A DNA stretch of 5,451 nt from positions 1 to 5,451 of the forward strand of contig JALWEZ010000030.1 of the NCBI GenBank assembly GCA_027039165.1. Reading direction: 5' to 3'. How positions within the stretch are numbered: the first letter of the stretch is position 1; the number at the start of each line of letters is the position of its first letter. Under the pieces are notes generated by a model, which saw only the letters and a program-made list of their open reading frames with translations, did no database searches and was not told where the DNA came from. This DNA is from Candidatus Moraniibacteriota bacterium. GTDB taxonomy: Bacteria > Patescibacteriota > Minisyncoccia > Moranbacterales > GCA-2747515. Below, in pieces: positions 1 through 5,451 of this stretch. The position numbers and the translations under genes were made by a program.

Positions 1-158
1 TCTTCCTTAATTTCTTTTATTTCTTTATCTTTAGTTTCTTTTGCATCTTTTATATCTTTCAACTTATCCTTAACATCTTTTACAGGATTAAACTCAAGCT
101 CACTCTTATCAACTTCCTCTATTGATTCATTTTTTTCATCATTTTTTTTGTCACACAT
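1..158 (-). CDS. Partial gene: start of a highly charged Lys/Glu/Asp-rich protein of unknown function
   Basis: An ATG at 158-156 on the minus strand opens a frame that runs 52 codons without a stop to the window edge, so the C-terminus is missing. The translation begins MCDKKNDEKNESIEEVDKSE. From about residue 29 it becomes a run of imperfect KDxK/KExK units (VKDVKDKLKDIKDAK and so on), which would form a long charged helix or coiled-coil-like segment. There is no signal peptide or membrane segment: Cys2 is not preceded by a lipobox. No Shine-Dalgarno motif precedes the ATG; the leader is nearly all A and T. A plausible promoter lies at 193-221 and would give a leader of about 27 nt. I do not recognise a family. 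The charge pattern resembles the linkers of the neighbouring proteins, but this protein starts directly with it. It is a real gene rather than a shadow because the frame is open throughout, uses typical codons of this genome, and has an appropriately placed start and promoter. Confidence 0.6.
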   Translation of the reverse strand, partial: MCDKKNDEKNESIEEVDKSELEFNPVKDVKDKLKDIKDAKETKDKEIKEIKE

Positions 159-192
159 TTTTTTTATTTTTATTTAATTATTTACTATCTAT

Positions 193-221
193 ATGATACC
201 AAATTTACATAGCACAAACAA
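193..221 (-). promoter_or_regulatory. Candidate sigma-70-type promoter for the partial gene at 1-158
   Basis: On the minus strand, a -35-like TTGTTT (221-216) is separated by exactly 17 bases from a -10 TATCAT (198-193; 5 of 6 matches to TATAAT). Transcription would start near 186, about 27 bases before the ATG at 158. The -35 matches only 3 of 6 positions, and such matches are common in AT-rich DNA. The support is mainly the spacing and the position in front of a gene. Confidence 0.4.
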
Positions 222-236
222 CACTTACTTATGTAT

Positions 237-312
237 AAACTGTGTACAATAAAAGTTTTTTCTAAAGATTTCTTAAGAATACGCAAAGTTATCCACAGTT
301 TTTTAGAAAAAA
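237..312. repeat. Two interleaved inverted repeats and a short palindrome in the intergenic region
   Basis: AAACTGTG at 237-244 is the reverse complement of CACAGTTT at 294-301. TTTTTTCTAAA at 256-266 is the reverse complement of TTTAGAAAAAA at 302-312. The arms are interleaved (A-B-A'-B'), the order of a pseudoknot rather than of nested hairpins. Between them sits a perfect 10-base palindrome, TTCTTAAGAA (270-279). Repeats of this length in a 159-base AT-rich spacer can occur by chance. None is a GC-rich hairpin followed by a T run, so I do not call a terminator for the upstream VWA gene. Confidence 0.3.
289..297 (+). promoter_or_regulatory. Perfect DnaA-box sequence (TTATCCACA)
   Basis: TTATCCACA matches the strongest DnaA-box sequence (consensus TTATNCACA) exactly and lies in the non-coding gap between the VWA gene and the next gene. 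A one-mismatch version in the opposite orientation (TATGTATAA) is at 230-238. One perfect box with one weak one does not make an origin: there is no cluster, and neither dnaA nor dnaN is in the window. It could be a DnaA-regulated site, an edge of an origin, or chance. Confidence 0.3.
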
Positions 313-317
313 TTAAA

Positions 318-413
318 TCATTGAGTTACTCTTATAGTTTTTCTGTACAATTCTCTTTCTTTTTTATACCAAAAAACTACGTCATACACACCAGCACTGT
401 CTGGAGCTACTAA
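318..413 (-). pseudogene. Out-of-frame C-terminal end of the VWA protein (completes Ig-like repeat 3)
   Basis: In the frame shifted by +1 from the VWA gene, minus-strand codons from 413 (TTA) to 321, with a TGA stop at 320-318, encode 31 residues that start LVAPDSAGVYDVVFW and end YRKTIRVTQ. This matches the ends of the two preceding repeats of the same protein: LFAPNTPGKYSLVY...KTFEVYV (repeat 1) and IETPRKAGEYDLIY...RKTFRV (repeat 2). Joining residue 514 (Asn, codon 417-415) to this segment aligns repeat 3 to repeat 2 from the NG pair onward without a gap and gives a 545-residue protein. The shifted frame has a stop at 452-450, so the crossover must lie between 449 and 382, most simply at one surplus base near 414. 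The segment has no credible start of its own. It is either the displaced tail of a frameshifted gene or evidence of a single-base sequence error. Confidence 0.8.
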
Positions 414-1104
414 TATTATATAAACCATTTGGAGTGTGCTTTTGCCAATTTACACTATCTTTTGGCAAAATTGTTATAATATTACCATCATTTTCTTCCC
501 CCTCCCATCTCACATTAAAAGCTTCATTTTTTTTCACAATATCCGGCACACCCAACAACTTACCTTTGATTTCTCTTACTCTAAAAGTTTTTCTAGCAAG
601 TACCTTTTCATCTGTTGAGAGGTAAATTAAATCATATTCACCAGCTTTTCTCGGAGTCTCTATTTTACTTATGCCATTTTTTTCTTCCAAAAAACTCACT
701 ATACCCCAACCTTCCTTCCATAAACTAGCTCCTTTTGGTACTATAGCCACATCATCACCATAATCATTTGCACCAGACCACGAAACTTCTATATTTATTC
801 CGGGTTCTACTACCGGCGCTATTTCTACTTTATTACTAGGCACATACACCTCAAAAGTTTTTTCGTTTAATGTTACACCACATATAGAAGAATAAACTAG
901 ACTATACTTTCCGGGAGTGTTTGGTGCAAAGAGTTCTCCTTCTTTTTGACCTTTTTTTAGATGCAAAACCTCACCCAAAGCATCTTTTACTTCCTTTGAA
1001 TCGTTTTTTGTAATAAAAACTTTATCACCATCATTTACATCTCCCTGCCAAGAAACTTTAAATTTTTTGTTATTTTCTAGTTTATCAGATGCACTAAATT
1101 CAAT
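321..1104 (-). repeat. Three tandem Ig-like protein repeats in the VWA gene
   Basis: Repeat 1 covers residues 285-372 (1104-841), repeat 2 covers 377-463 (828-568), and repeat 3 starts near residue 468 (about 555) and ends at 321 after the frame change. Each has the same order: a hydrophobic strand, a VxW-x-G motif (VSWQG, VSWSG, VRWEG), an Asp/Gly turn followed by a hydrophobic strand with Lys (DKVFITK, DDVAIVPKG, NIITILPKD), a P-x-x-x-G-x-Y motif (PNTPGKY, PRKAGEY, PDSAGVY), and a closing K-T-[FI]-x-V strand. The copies are divergent in sequence, so this is an old domain repetition rather than a recent DNA duplication. Confidence 0.75.
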
Positions 1105-1956
1105 ATTTTCTAGAGCTTCTTTACTACAAGGATCTATCTTTTTTATACTTTTTGCTAGCGCTTTATTTAATTCATCTGTGTTTTTTGCAGACAAAAACAA
1201 TCCTCCAGTTTCATGAGCTAAACACTCAATGCCTTTTTCTTGTTCTTTTGTCATATCAAAACCTATTATATGAGCTGTAAAGTCCACCCCATCTTTTTCT
1301 AAATCCTTCCCGACTTGACATAAATCAGAACTACATGTATCAATTCCATCAGAAATAAGTACTACTGTAGCTTTTTGATTTTTGTAATCCAATACTCTAG
1401 CCGCTTTTAGTATAGCATTTCCTATAGGAGTTTTTCCCTTTGGATCTATGCTATCCAATTTTTGAATAATTTCTTTATTTTTATTTTTCTGCGGTTCAAT
1501 CAAAACTTCTATATTTTCACAATTTTTATCTACTCCTTTTTTATCTCCATAAATCTCAAGACCAAAATTAAGATTTTTTCCACTATTGTTTAGTATTTTT
1601 TTTACAGCATCTTTTGCAATTTGAATTTTTGGTTTATTCTCAATTTTGCCCCACATACTTCCAGAAGCATCTAGTACAAGAATTATATTTTGCTCTAAAT
1701 TTTTCTTTTCTTCATTTTCTTGTTTTTTGTTTTCATCTTTTTCTATTTCCTGTTTTTTTGGAGAAATTTTAGTTTCTTTCTCTTTGATATGAAGCTTTTT
1801 TGAAACCTTTGTCTTTTGTTTGGTTTTATCTACAATATTTACATTCACAACTTGATTAGTAGTATTTTTGTCTTGTTTGTGATAGTATTTTTGAAAAATT
1901 ACATATCCCCCAAGTCCCAAAACAGCCAAAATAACCAAAAAAATTGAAATTTTCAT
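382..1956 (-). CDS. Membrane-anchored von Willebrand factor A protein with Ig-like repeats, C-terminus frameshifted
   Basis: The 524-residue product has an N-terminal membrane anchor or uncleaved signal (about residues 4-22), a Lys/Glu/Gln-rich spacer (about 24-88), a VWA domain (about 90-272) and Ig-like repeats to the end. The MIDAS metal site is complete: D96-x-S98-x-S100 in LDASGSMWG, T176 in GKTPIG, and D203 in ISDGIDTC. The DTCxxDxC context (C208, C213), the IGFD strand and the C245-to-TGG segment match a known bacterial VWA family whose C-terminal repeats carry WxG and PGxY motifs. VWA domains bind protein ligands through the metal; an outward-facing adhesion or scaffold role is inferred. 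The ATG at 1956 is chosen because the hydrophobic anchor follows at once; there is no Shine-Dalgarno motif. A promoter sits at 1989-2017. The annotated end (ISSSRQCWCV) is unlike repeats 1 and 2 and results from a +1 frameshift near 414. The natural tail is at 413-318, giving 545 residues. Most of the protein, including the whole VWA domain, is unaffected. Confidence 0.9.
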   Translation of the reverse strand: MKISIFLVILAVLGLGGYVIFQKYYHKQDKNTTNQVVNVNIVDKTKQKTKVSKKLHIKEKETKISPKKQEIEKDENKKQENEEKKNLEQNIILVLDASGSMWGKIENKPKIQIAKDAVKKILNNSGKNLNFGLEIYGDKKGVDKNCENIEVLIEPQKNKNKEIIQKLDSIDPKGKTPIGNAILKAARVLDYKNQKATVVLISDGIDTCSSDLCQVGKDLEKDGVDFTAHIIGFDMTKEQEKGIECLAHETGGLFLSAKNTDELNKALAKSIKKIDPCSKEALENIEFSASDKLENNKKFKVSWQGDVNDGDKVFITKNDSKEVKDALGEVLHLKKGQKEGELFAPNTPGKYSLVYSSICGVTLNEKTFEVYVPSNKVEIAPVVEPGINIEVSWSGANDYGDDVAIVPKGASLWKEGWGIVSFLEEKNGISKIETPRKAGEYDLIYLSTDEKVLARKTFRVREIKGKLLGVPDIVKKNEAFNVRWEGEENDGNIITILPKDSVNWQKHTPNGLYNISSSRQCWCV

Positions 1957-1988
1957 AAGACTATAAAAAATATTATTTATTTAACTAT

Positions 1989-2017
1989 ATTATACACCCA
2001 AACTAGAGCAAAGTCAT
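1989..2017 (-). promoter_or_regulatory. Probable sigma-70-type promoter of the VWA gene
   Basis: On the minus strand, ATGACT (2017-2012; 4 of 6 matches to TTGACA) is separated by 17 bases from a perfect TATAAT (1994-1989). The expected start is near 1982, about 25 bases before the ATG at 1956. The -35 element overlaps the TGA stop codon of the upstream MEMO-CapA gene (2016-2014). This suggests the VWA gene can be transcribed separately from the two genes before it. No terminator is visible in the 57-base gap, so read-through from upstream is also possible. Confidence 0.55.
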
Positions 2018-3807
2018 CTAAACTCCACTTTTAAAATGCCTTTTTTTAGACTTTCTTTTTGAGATGTGGATACTTCTGAACTAACTGACAACCAATCAAA
2101 AAAATCTTTCCTGTCTTTCCCTTTTTGAAAAACTAAACCTTTCTTTCTTTTATGTTCAAATGGAGAAATCGCACAAACTGTGTAATTTTTAGCGAGCTTA
2201 CACCCTGCAAATACTCTTTGAGCAACATAAGGAGAGAAAAATTGATCAAAAATCATGTTTCCTAAAGAATAAAAAATCACACTGTTTTTATAAACTTCAA
2301 TTGGCTGAGCAACGTGTGGATGAGTTCCAACAACCATACGTGCTCCAGCATCTACAAATTTATGAGCAATTTCTTGGACTTTTGGAGATATACTCCTCTG
2401 ATATTCATTTCCCCAATGAGCATAAACTATAACGTCATTTCCTTTAATTTTTTCTTTTTTTATGTCATTAATTGTTTCTTCTAATGGTTTACCGTTAAAA
2501 TAATTGTAACTTACAAAACTCACCTTCCGTCCATTTATATTTTTTTCAAGTAAATTATTTTCTTCACCGCTTAAATCTCCAAAAAAATCAAAGTTGTTTG
2601 CTTTCAAAAATTCTCTAGACTCTCTCACGCCTTCATGACCAAAATTAAACGAATGATTGTTTCCATCGTTTAAGATAATAGGAGAACGAATACTTTTTGC
2701 TAAATCCAAAAAATCTTTTTGAGCAAAGGTAAACCTAAAATGATTTGGATTGCTCATTGGTTTTCCAAGAGATAAACTTTCTCTCTTACCCACAACTCCC
2801 TCAAGATTAAAGACTATTCCATCCCAACCCCAAAACAGTCTGTCCAAATCATCTAAATAATTTTTTACTCCACCTTCTTTTGAAAAAACTCTAATTTGCC
2901 TGTCCAGCATCACATCCCCTCCAAAAAGCATATATACATTATCTTTTTCTAAATTCTTTTTCTTTTTGGTAAATTCTCCTAATATATAACTAGTATTTCC
3001 TCCTGGGAAATCTTTATTTGCAATTTCTGATGCACTTGTTCTTTTGTAGATCTCAAAACTTTTTTGATCAGAACTTTTTGCAATATTAAAAGCTGTTTTT
3101 AGACATTCTGGACAATCTATATCCAAATTATCTAGCTTAGCATATTCTAAATTTTTCAAAACATCTTGAGTTTTTAGATCATGAATATAAGAAAAATTTC
3201 TGTCCAACGTGTGAGAAAAATCTATAGAATACACTACAAGAGTTTTTCCATCTAACTCAGATATAACTTTAGCTAAGTTTTTTAACTTTGTGTCTTTTGT
3301 GTGGGATTTTAGTATAATCGGAACTATATCAGTATTCTTATAATATTTACCAAGTATAGGCATAAGATTAAAAATACCATGCTCAAAAGCAAACGGAGAA
3401 TTTTGCGCATTTACTTCTGGAAGCTTAGCTATGAGTGAAGTAGTGTCACTGGAATTAAAAATTTTTTCTCCTATCTTAAAATCTGACTTTCTCACAATTA
3501 TTTCTCCATCTCCTGCATCAAAATGATTTGGACTTATAAGTATAATCCTATCAAAATTATCATGTTTTGAAGAAAAATCTTTCAAAAAATTCTCAATTTC
3601 AGTTTTTGCAAATAAGTGATGCGGAATAATGATTTGAAAAATTTCTTTTTTATTAGTTATTTCATAATCCTCATTGTTTTCTTTTGTGCTTTTTTTTGCA
3701 CTGTTTAACAAATCGTTTTTGGCAAAATTACTTTTTGGAAACAAGACTACCGACACTATAACCAAAGAAAAAACGATAACAATTAAAGATAATACTACTT
3801 TTTTCAT
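2014..3807 (-). CDS. Membrane-anchored MEMO-like / CapA (PgsA-type) fusion protein
   Basis: This 597-residue protein joins two enzyme-like domains behind an N-terminal membrane segment (about residues 4-23) and a polar spacer. Residues about 57-288 resemble the MEMO family (AmmeMemoRadiSam system protein B; related in fold to LigB-type dioxygenases). Motifs are PHH (62-64), ISPNH (91-95), FEHGI (141-145) and SIDFSH (194-199), then DCPEC (231-235) where MEMO has its conserved Cys. These correspond to the His, His, His and Cys metal-site residues of MEMO. Residues about 290-545 are a CapA/PGA_cap domain with a calcineurin-like metallophosphatase fold: GGDVMLDR (296-303), NLEG (334-337), GNNH (382-385), HWGNEY (464-469), GTHPH (494-498), QPIE (501-504) and YSLGNMIFDQ (513-522). 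CapA proteins take part in capsule or poly-gamma-glutamate synthesis; the substrate here is unknown. The start is 15 bases after the upstream stop, which suggests an operon. The only GGAG-like sequence lies 18 bases from the ATG, too far for a normal Shine-Dalgarno motif. Both domains look intact; their joint role is inferred. Confidence 0.88.
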   Translation of the reverse strand: MKKVVLSLIVIVFSLVIVSVVLFPKSNFAKNDLLNSAKKSTKENNEDYEITNKKEIFQIIIPHHLFAKTEIENFLKDFSSKHDNFDRIILISPNHFDAGDGEIIVRKSDFKIGEKIFNSSDTTSLIAKLPEVNAQNSPFAFEHGIFNLMPILGKYYKNTDIVPIILKSHTKDTKLKNLAKVISELDGKTLVVYSIDFSHTLDRNFSYIHDLKTQDVLKNLEYAKLDNLDIDCPECLKTAFNIAKSSDQKSFEIYKRTSASEIANKDFPGGNTSYILGEFTKKKKNLEKDNVYMLFGGDVMLDRQIRVFSKEGGVKNYLDDLDRLFWGWDGIVFNLEGVVGKRESLSLGKPMSNPNHFRFTFAQKDFLDLAKSIRSPIILNDGNNHSFNFGHEGVRESREFLKANNFDFFGDLSGEENNLLEKNINGRKVSFVSYNYFNGKPLEETINDIKKEKIKGNDVIVYAHWGNEYQRSISPKVQEIAHKFVDAGARMVVGTHPHVAQPIEVYKNSVIFYSLGNMIFDQFFSPYVAQRVFAGCKLAKNYTVCAISPFEHKRKKGLVFQKGKDRKDFFDWLSVSSEVSTSQKESLKKGILKVEFR

Positions 3808-3822
3808 AATTCAAAATTTAAA

Positions 3823-5451
3823 TTACTCCCCTAGCATTCCGCCCCATTCTACAACCGTAAATCCTTTTCGCTCTACTGGATTAAATGTCATTTTTTCAAC
3901 TTCTTTATAACTTTCTAATGGCTCATAATCCATCATGACTCGTATGAGAGTATCTGGTTTTGGATTTATCACAAGAGGTGCAGCTCTATCTATAAATTTT
4001 CTAGAAGTATAAGTTACAAAAAAGTAAGGTTTATCACTTTTAAGCATTTTTGGTATCCAAAATTCTTTAAAATCATCAATTTCTTGCTTGTTTAAATTCT
4101 GAGCTGATAAAGTTTTGTCAAACAATTCACCAAGTTCATTTCTTTTCACCACAAAACCTTTTTGGGGCTGATTATACAAGACATCACTTTTTCCTTCCCA
4201 GAAAAGATATGGGTAAGTTTTTCCATCAAAAAAATTATACAACTGTCCATTTGGTTTTGCGCTTACAAACCAACCAGATTTTGGATAATCAGGCTCTACC
4301 TTTGTAAATCCTCCAGTTGGTAAAACTTTTACAGAAACATTCATCTCTTTTTGAGGATAAAGATAAATAACCGGCTTTCCACACTCTACTGGTTCGCGAA
4401 AAACACTTGCAGTCATTACTTGATACCGATTAAGTGCATCTTTAAAAACTATCACTGGATTTAGTTTATAGAACTCTTCCAAAGAATTTACACTTTTTTT
4501 ACCAAATTGTTCTTGTGCGCTTTCTTCTATCCAAGAAGTTTCTTTTAGTGTTTGATATAAATCATAAGTATCTTTTATAATTTTATTATTCATAGATTTA
4601 AATCCGTAAACACTTATCCCTTCACTTGTCTTTCCTATTTCTTTAAGATCATCTTCTTTTATATCATCATATCCTGGTAAATTAGAACCAACTACAAAAC
4701 TACTCATTCCACATCCTTGAGGACTGTATCCATATCTTATTTTATTTTTTTTACCTGTATCATTCCATATTATATCTAGAGCATCTTCTATATTTGCATC
4801 TTCGAGTTTTGGTTTATGGGCTACAATACTAGGCACGAGCCTATAAACACGCAACACTCCTGCTGAATCTACAAAATAAACTCCTCCCATAGAAGCAATA
4901 TTTACTTCATTCATTTTTTTTGAATAATCTGTAGTCCAAGCTTGCCCATAAAGTGGATCTATATAATCAAGTTTTTTTAGATATTTTTTGTATTTTTCAA
5001 ATAAAGGTAACTCATCTATATAGAAAAAACCATACTCCAGAGCATAAACCTCACGTCCTTTATATTTAAAAGATAATTCATTTTCAAAATTTAATTGAGG
5101 AATTTCTATATTATGAATAATTTTAATGTCTTTATTATCTCCAAAAATTTGCTTATAATAATCAACGTCTCCTCCATCTTTAAAACTTACAACAAATACA
5201 CTATTATTTAATTCTATATAGTAAAAATTATTATTTTCTATAGTTACATCCTTAAATTGATTTAAAGTTCCTCCATTAAACTTTCCTTCAGTAATATCTG
5301 CCAAATGATACAGTATACCCCTATCCTCTTTTTTTATTTTTTTTGCACTTTCATCCCATTTTAAATTATTGCTATCCAAAACTATTTTTTTTACATTGTT
5401 TTGTTCTTCTTTTTTTGGATCATTTTTAGATTTTTCTTTAGACTTTTCTAT
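3823..5451 (-). CDS. Partial large protein with a conserved KPVIYLYP...FTVVEWGG domain, function unknown
   Basis: The frame is open from the window edge (5451) to TAA at 3825-3823: 542 codons, with the N-terminus missing. The first possible start inside is TTG at 5379 (518 residues), but the 24 codons before it are also open and encode a Lys/Glu/Ser/Asn-rich stretch (IEKSKEKSKNDPKKEEQNN). That resembles the spacer behind the membrane anchor of the two neighbours, so the true start is probably outside. Residues below are counted from the TTG. Residues about 20-330 are not recognised; they include a GVYFVDSAGVLRVYRLVP segment (166-183) and GCGM (222-225). From C333 on, the motifs CGKPVIYLYP (333-342), GWFVSAKPNGQL (369-380), YPYLFWEG (389-396) and GFTVVEWGG (506-514) identify a domain that I know from uncharacterised bacterial proteins, where it also ends the protein. 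No catalytic residues can be assigned. It lies 15 bases upstream of the MEMO-CapA gene, probably in one operon. Surface location is inferred. Confidence 0.8.
   Translation of the reverse strand: MEKSKEKSKNDPKKEEQNNVKKIVLDSNNLKWDESAKKIKKEDRGILYHLADITEGKFNGGTLNQFKDVTIENNNFYYIELNNSVFVVSFKDGGDVDYYKQIFGDNKDIKIIHNIEIPQLNFENELSFKYKGREVYALEYGFFYIDELPLFEKYKKYLKKLDYIDPLYGQAWTTDYSKKMNEVNIASMGGVYFVDSAGVLRVYRLVPSIVAHKPKLEDANIEDALDIIWNDTGKKNKIRYGYSPQGCGMSSFVVGSNLPGYDDIKEDDLKEIGKTSEGISVYGFKSMNNKIIKDTYDLYQTLKETSWIEESAQEQFGKKSVNSLEEFYKLNPVIVFKDALNRYQVMTASVFREPVECGKPVIYLYPQKEMNVSVKVLPTGGFTKVEPDYPKSGWFVSAKPNGQLYNFFDGKTYPYLFWEGKSDVLYNQPQKGFVVKRNELGELFDKTLSAQNLNKQEIDDFKEFWIPKMLKSDKPYFFVTYTSRKFIDRAAPLVINPKPDTLIRVMMDYEPLESYKEVEKMTFNPVERKGFTVVEWGGMLGE

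Noticed and set aside
382..384. TGA read as glycine (code 25) instead of a stop at the end of the VWA gene
   Set aside because: Reading through TGA at 384-382 gives only a few residues before TAA and does not restore the repeat, whereas the +1 frame does. No internal TGA occurs in any gene.
231..413. A 60-codon plus-strand open frame across the intergenic region and the end of the VWA gene
   Set aside because: It overlaps, on the opposite strand, the proven-by-homology tail of the VWA protein (413-318). It has no recognisable domain, and it is probably a shadow of AT-rich sequence.
434..625. Two overlapping plus-strand open frames of about 60 codons
   Set aside because: Both are antisense to the Ig-like repeats of the VWA gene, rich in Phe/Ser/Leu as expected for the complement of Lys/Glu-rich coding sequence, with no promoter or ribosome site.
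1707..1893. A/T-rich, repetitive-looking DNA coding the Lys/Glu spacer of the VWA protein, considered as a tandem repeat
   Set aside because: The units are irregular at DNA level; this is low-complexity coding sequence for a charged linker rather than a defined repeat.
1957..2013. Possible terminator between the MEMO-CapA and VWA genes
   Set aside because: The gap has AT-rich runs and a repeated TATAGT, but no GC-containing stem followed by a T run on the minus strand. It is better explained as a promoter region.
3674..3910. A 78-codon plus-strand open frame over the junction of the MEMO-CapA gene and the upstream gene
   Set aside because: It is antisense to two well-supported genes, and its hydrophobic content is the complement of the A-rich N-terminal region. 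No independent evidence.
5377..5379. TTG at 5379 as the true start of the uncharacterised gene
   Set aside because: The frame stays open for 24 more codons to the window edge with a composition typical of the spacers in the neighbouring proteins. Nothing marks the TTG as a start.

Overview
The window is very AT-rich (roughly 30% G+C by eye). All recognisable genes lie on the minus strand, whose coding sequence is rich in A, Lys, Asn and Glu codons. Start codons lack a Shine-Dalgarno motif at normal spacing. TGA works as a stop codon for at least two genes, which argues against the lineages that read TGA as glycine (SR1/Absconditabacteria, BD1-5/Gracilibacteria). AT-richness, single-TM-anchored surface proteins with Lys/Glu-rich linkers and a MEMO-CapA fusion suggest a Candidate Phyla Radiation (Patescibacteria)-type bacterium. 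This placement is inference; there is no rRNA or other taxonomic marker here.

Layout in transcription order, from high to low coordinates. (1) 3823-5451: the C-terminal 542 codons of a large uncharacterised protein whose reading frame is still open at the window edge. Its C-terminal third carries a recognisable conserved uncharacterised domain running from KPVIYLYP to GFTVVEWGG. (2) 2014-3807, only 15 bases downstream and so probably co-transcribed: a membrane-anchored fusion of a MEMO-like domain (AmmeMemoRadiSam system protein B family) and a CapA/PgsA-type metallophosphatase-like domain. (3) 382-1956, behind its own good promoter (1989-2017): a membrane-anchored von Willebrand factor A protein with an intact MIDAS motif and three Ig-like repeats. 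The third repeat is cut by a +1 frameshift near position 414; its missing end is still readable in the neighbouring frame at 318-413. (4) 159-317: a short intergenic region with one perfect DnaA-box sequence and some AT-rich inverted repeats. (5) 1-158: the start of a small, very charged, Lys/Glu/Asp-rich protein with a plausible promoter upstream.

Two of the three large proteins have an N-terminal membrane anchor, a charged spacer and extracytoplasmic-type domains. The third begins in the window with the same kind of charged spacer. The simplest reading is a locus of cell-surface proteins: adhesion or protein interaction (VWA plus Ig-like repeats), envelope or capsule-like polymer metabolism (CapA), and an unknown partner. 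No mobile element, CRISPR array, rRNA or tRNA was seen, and the plus strand holds no convincing gene.
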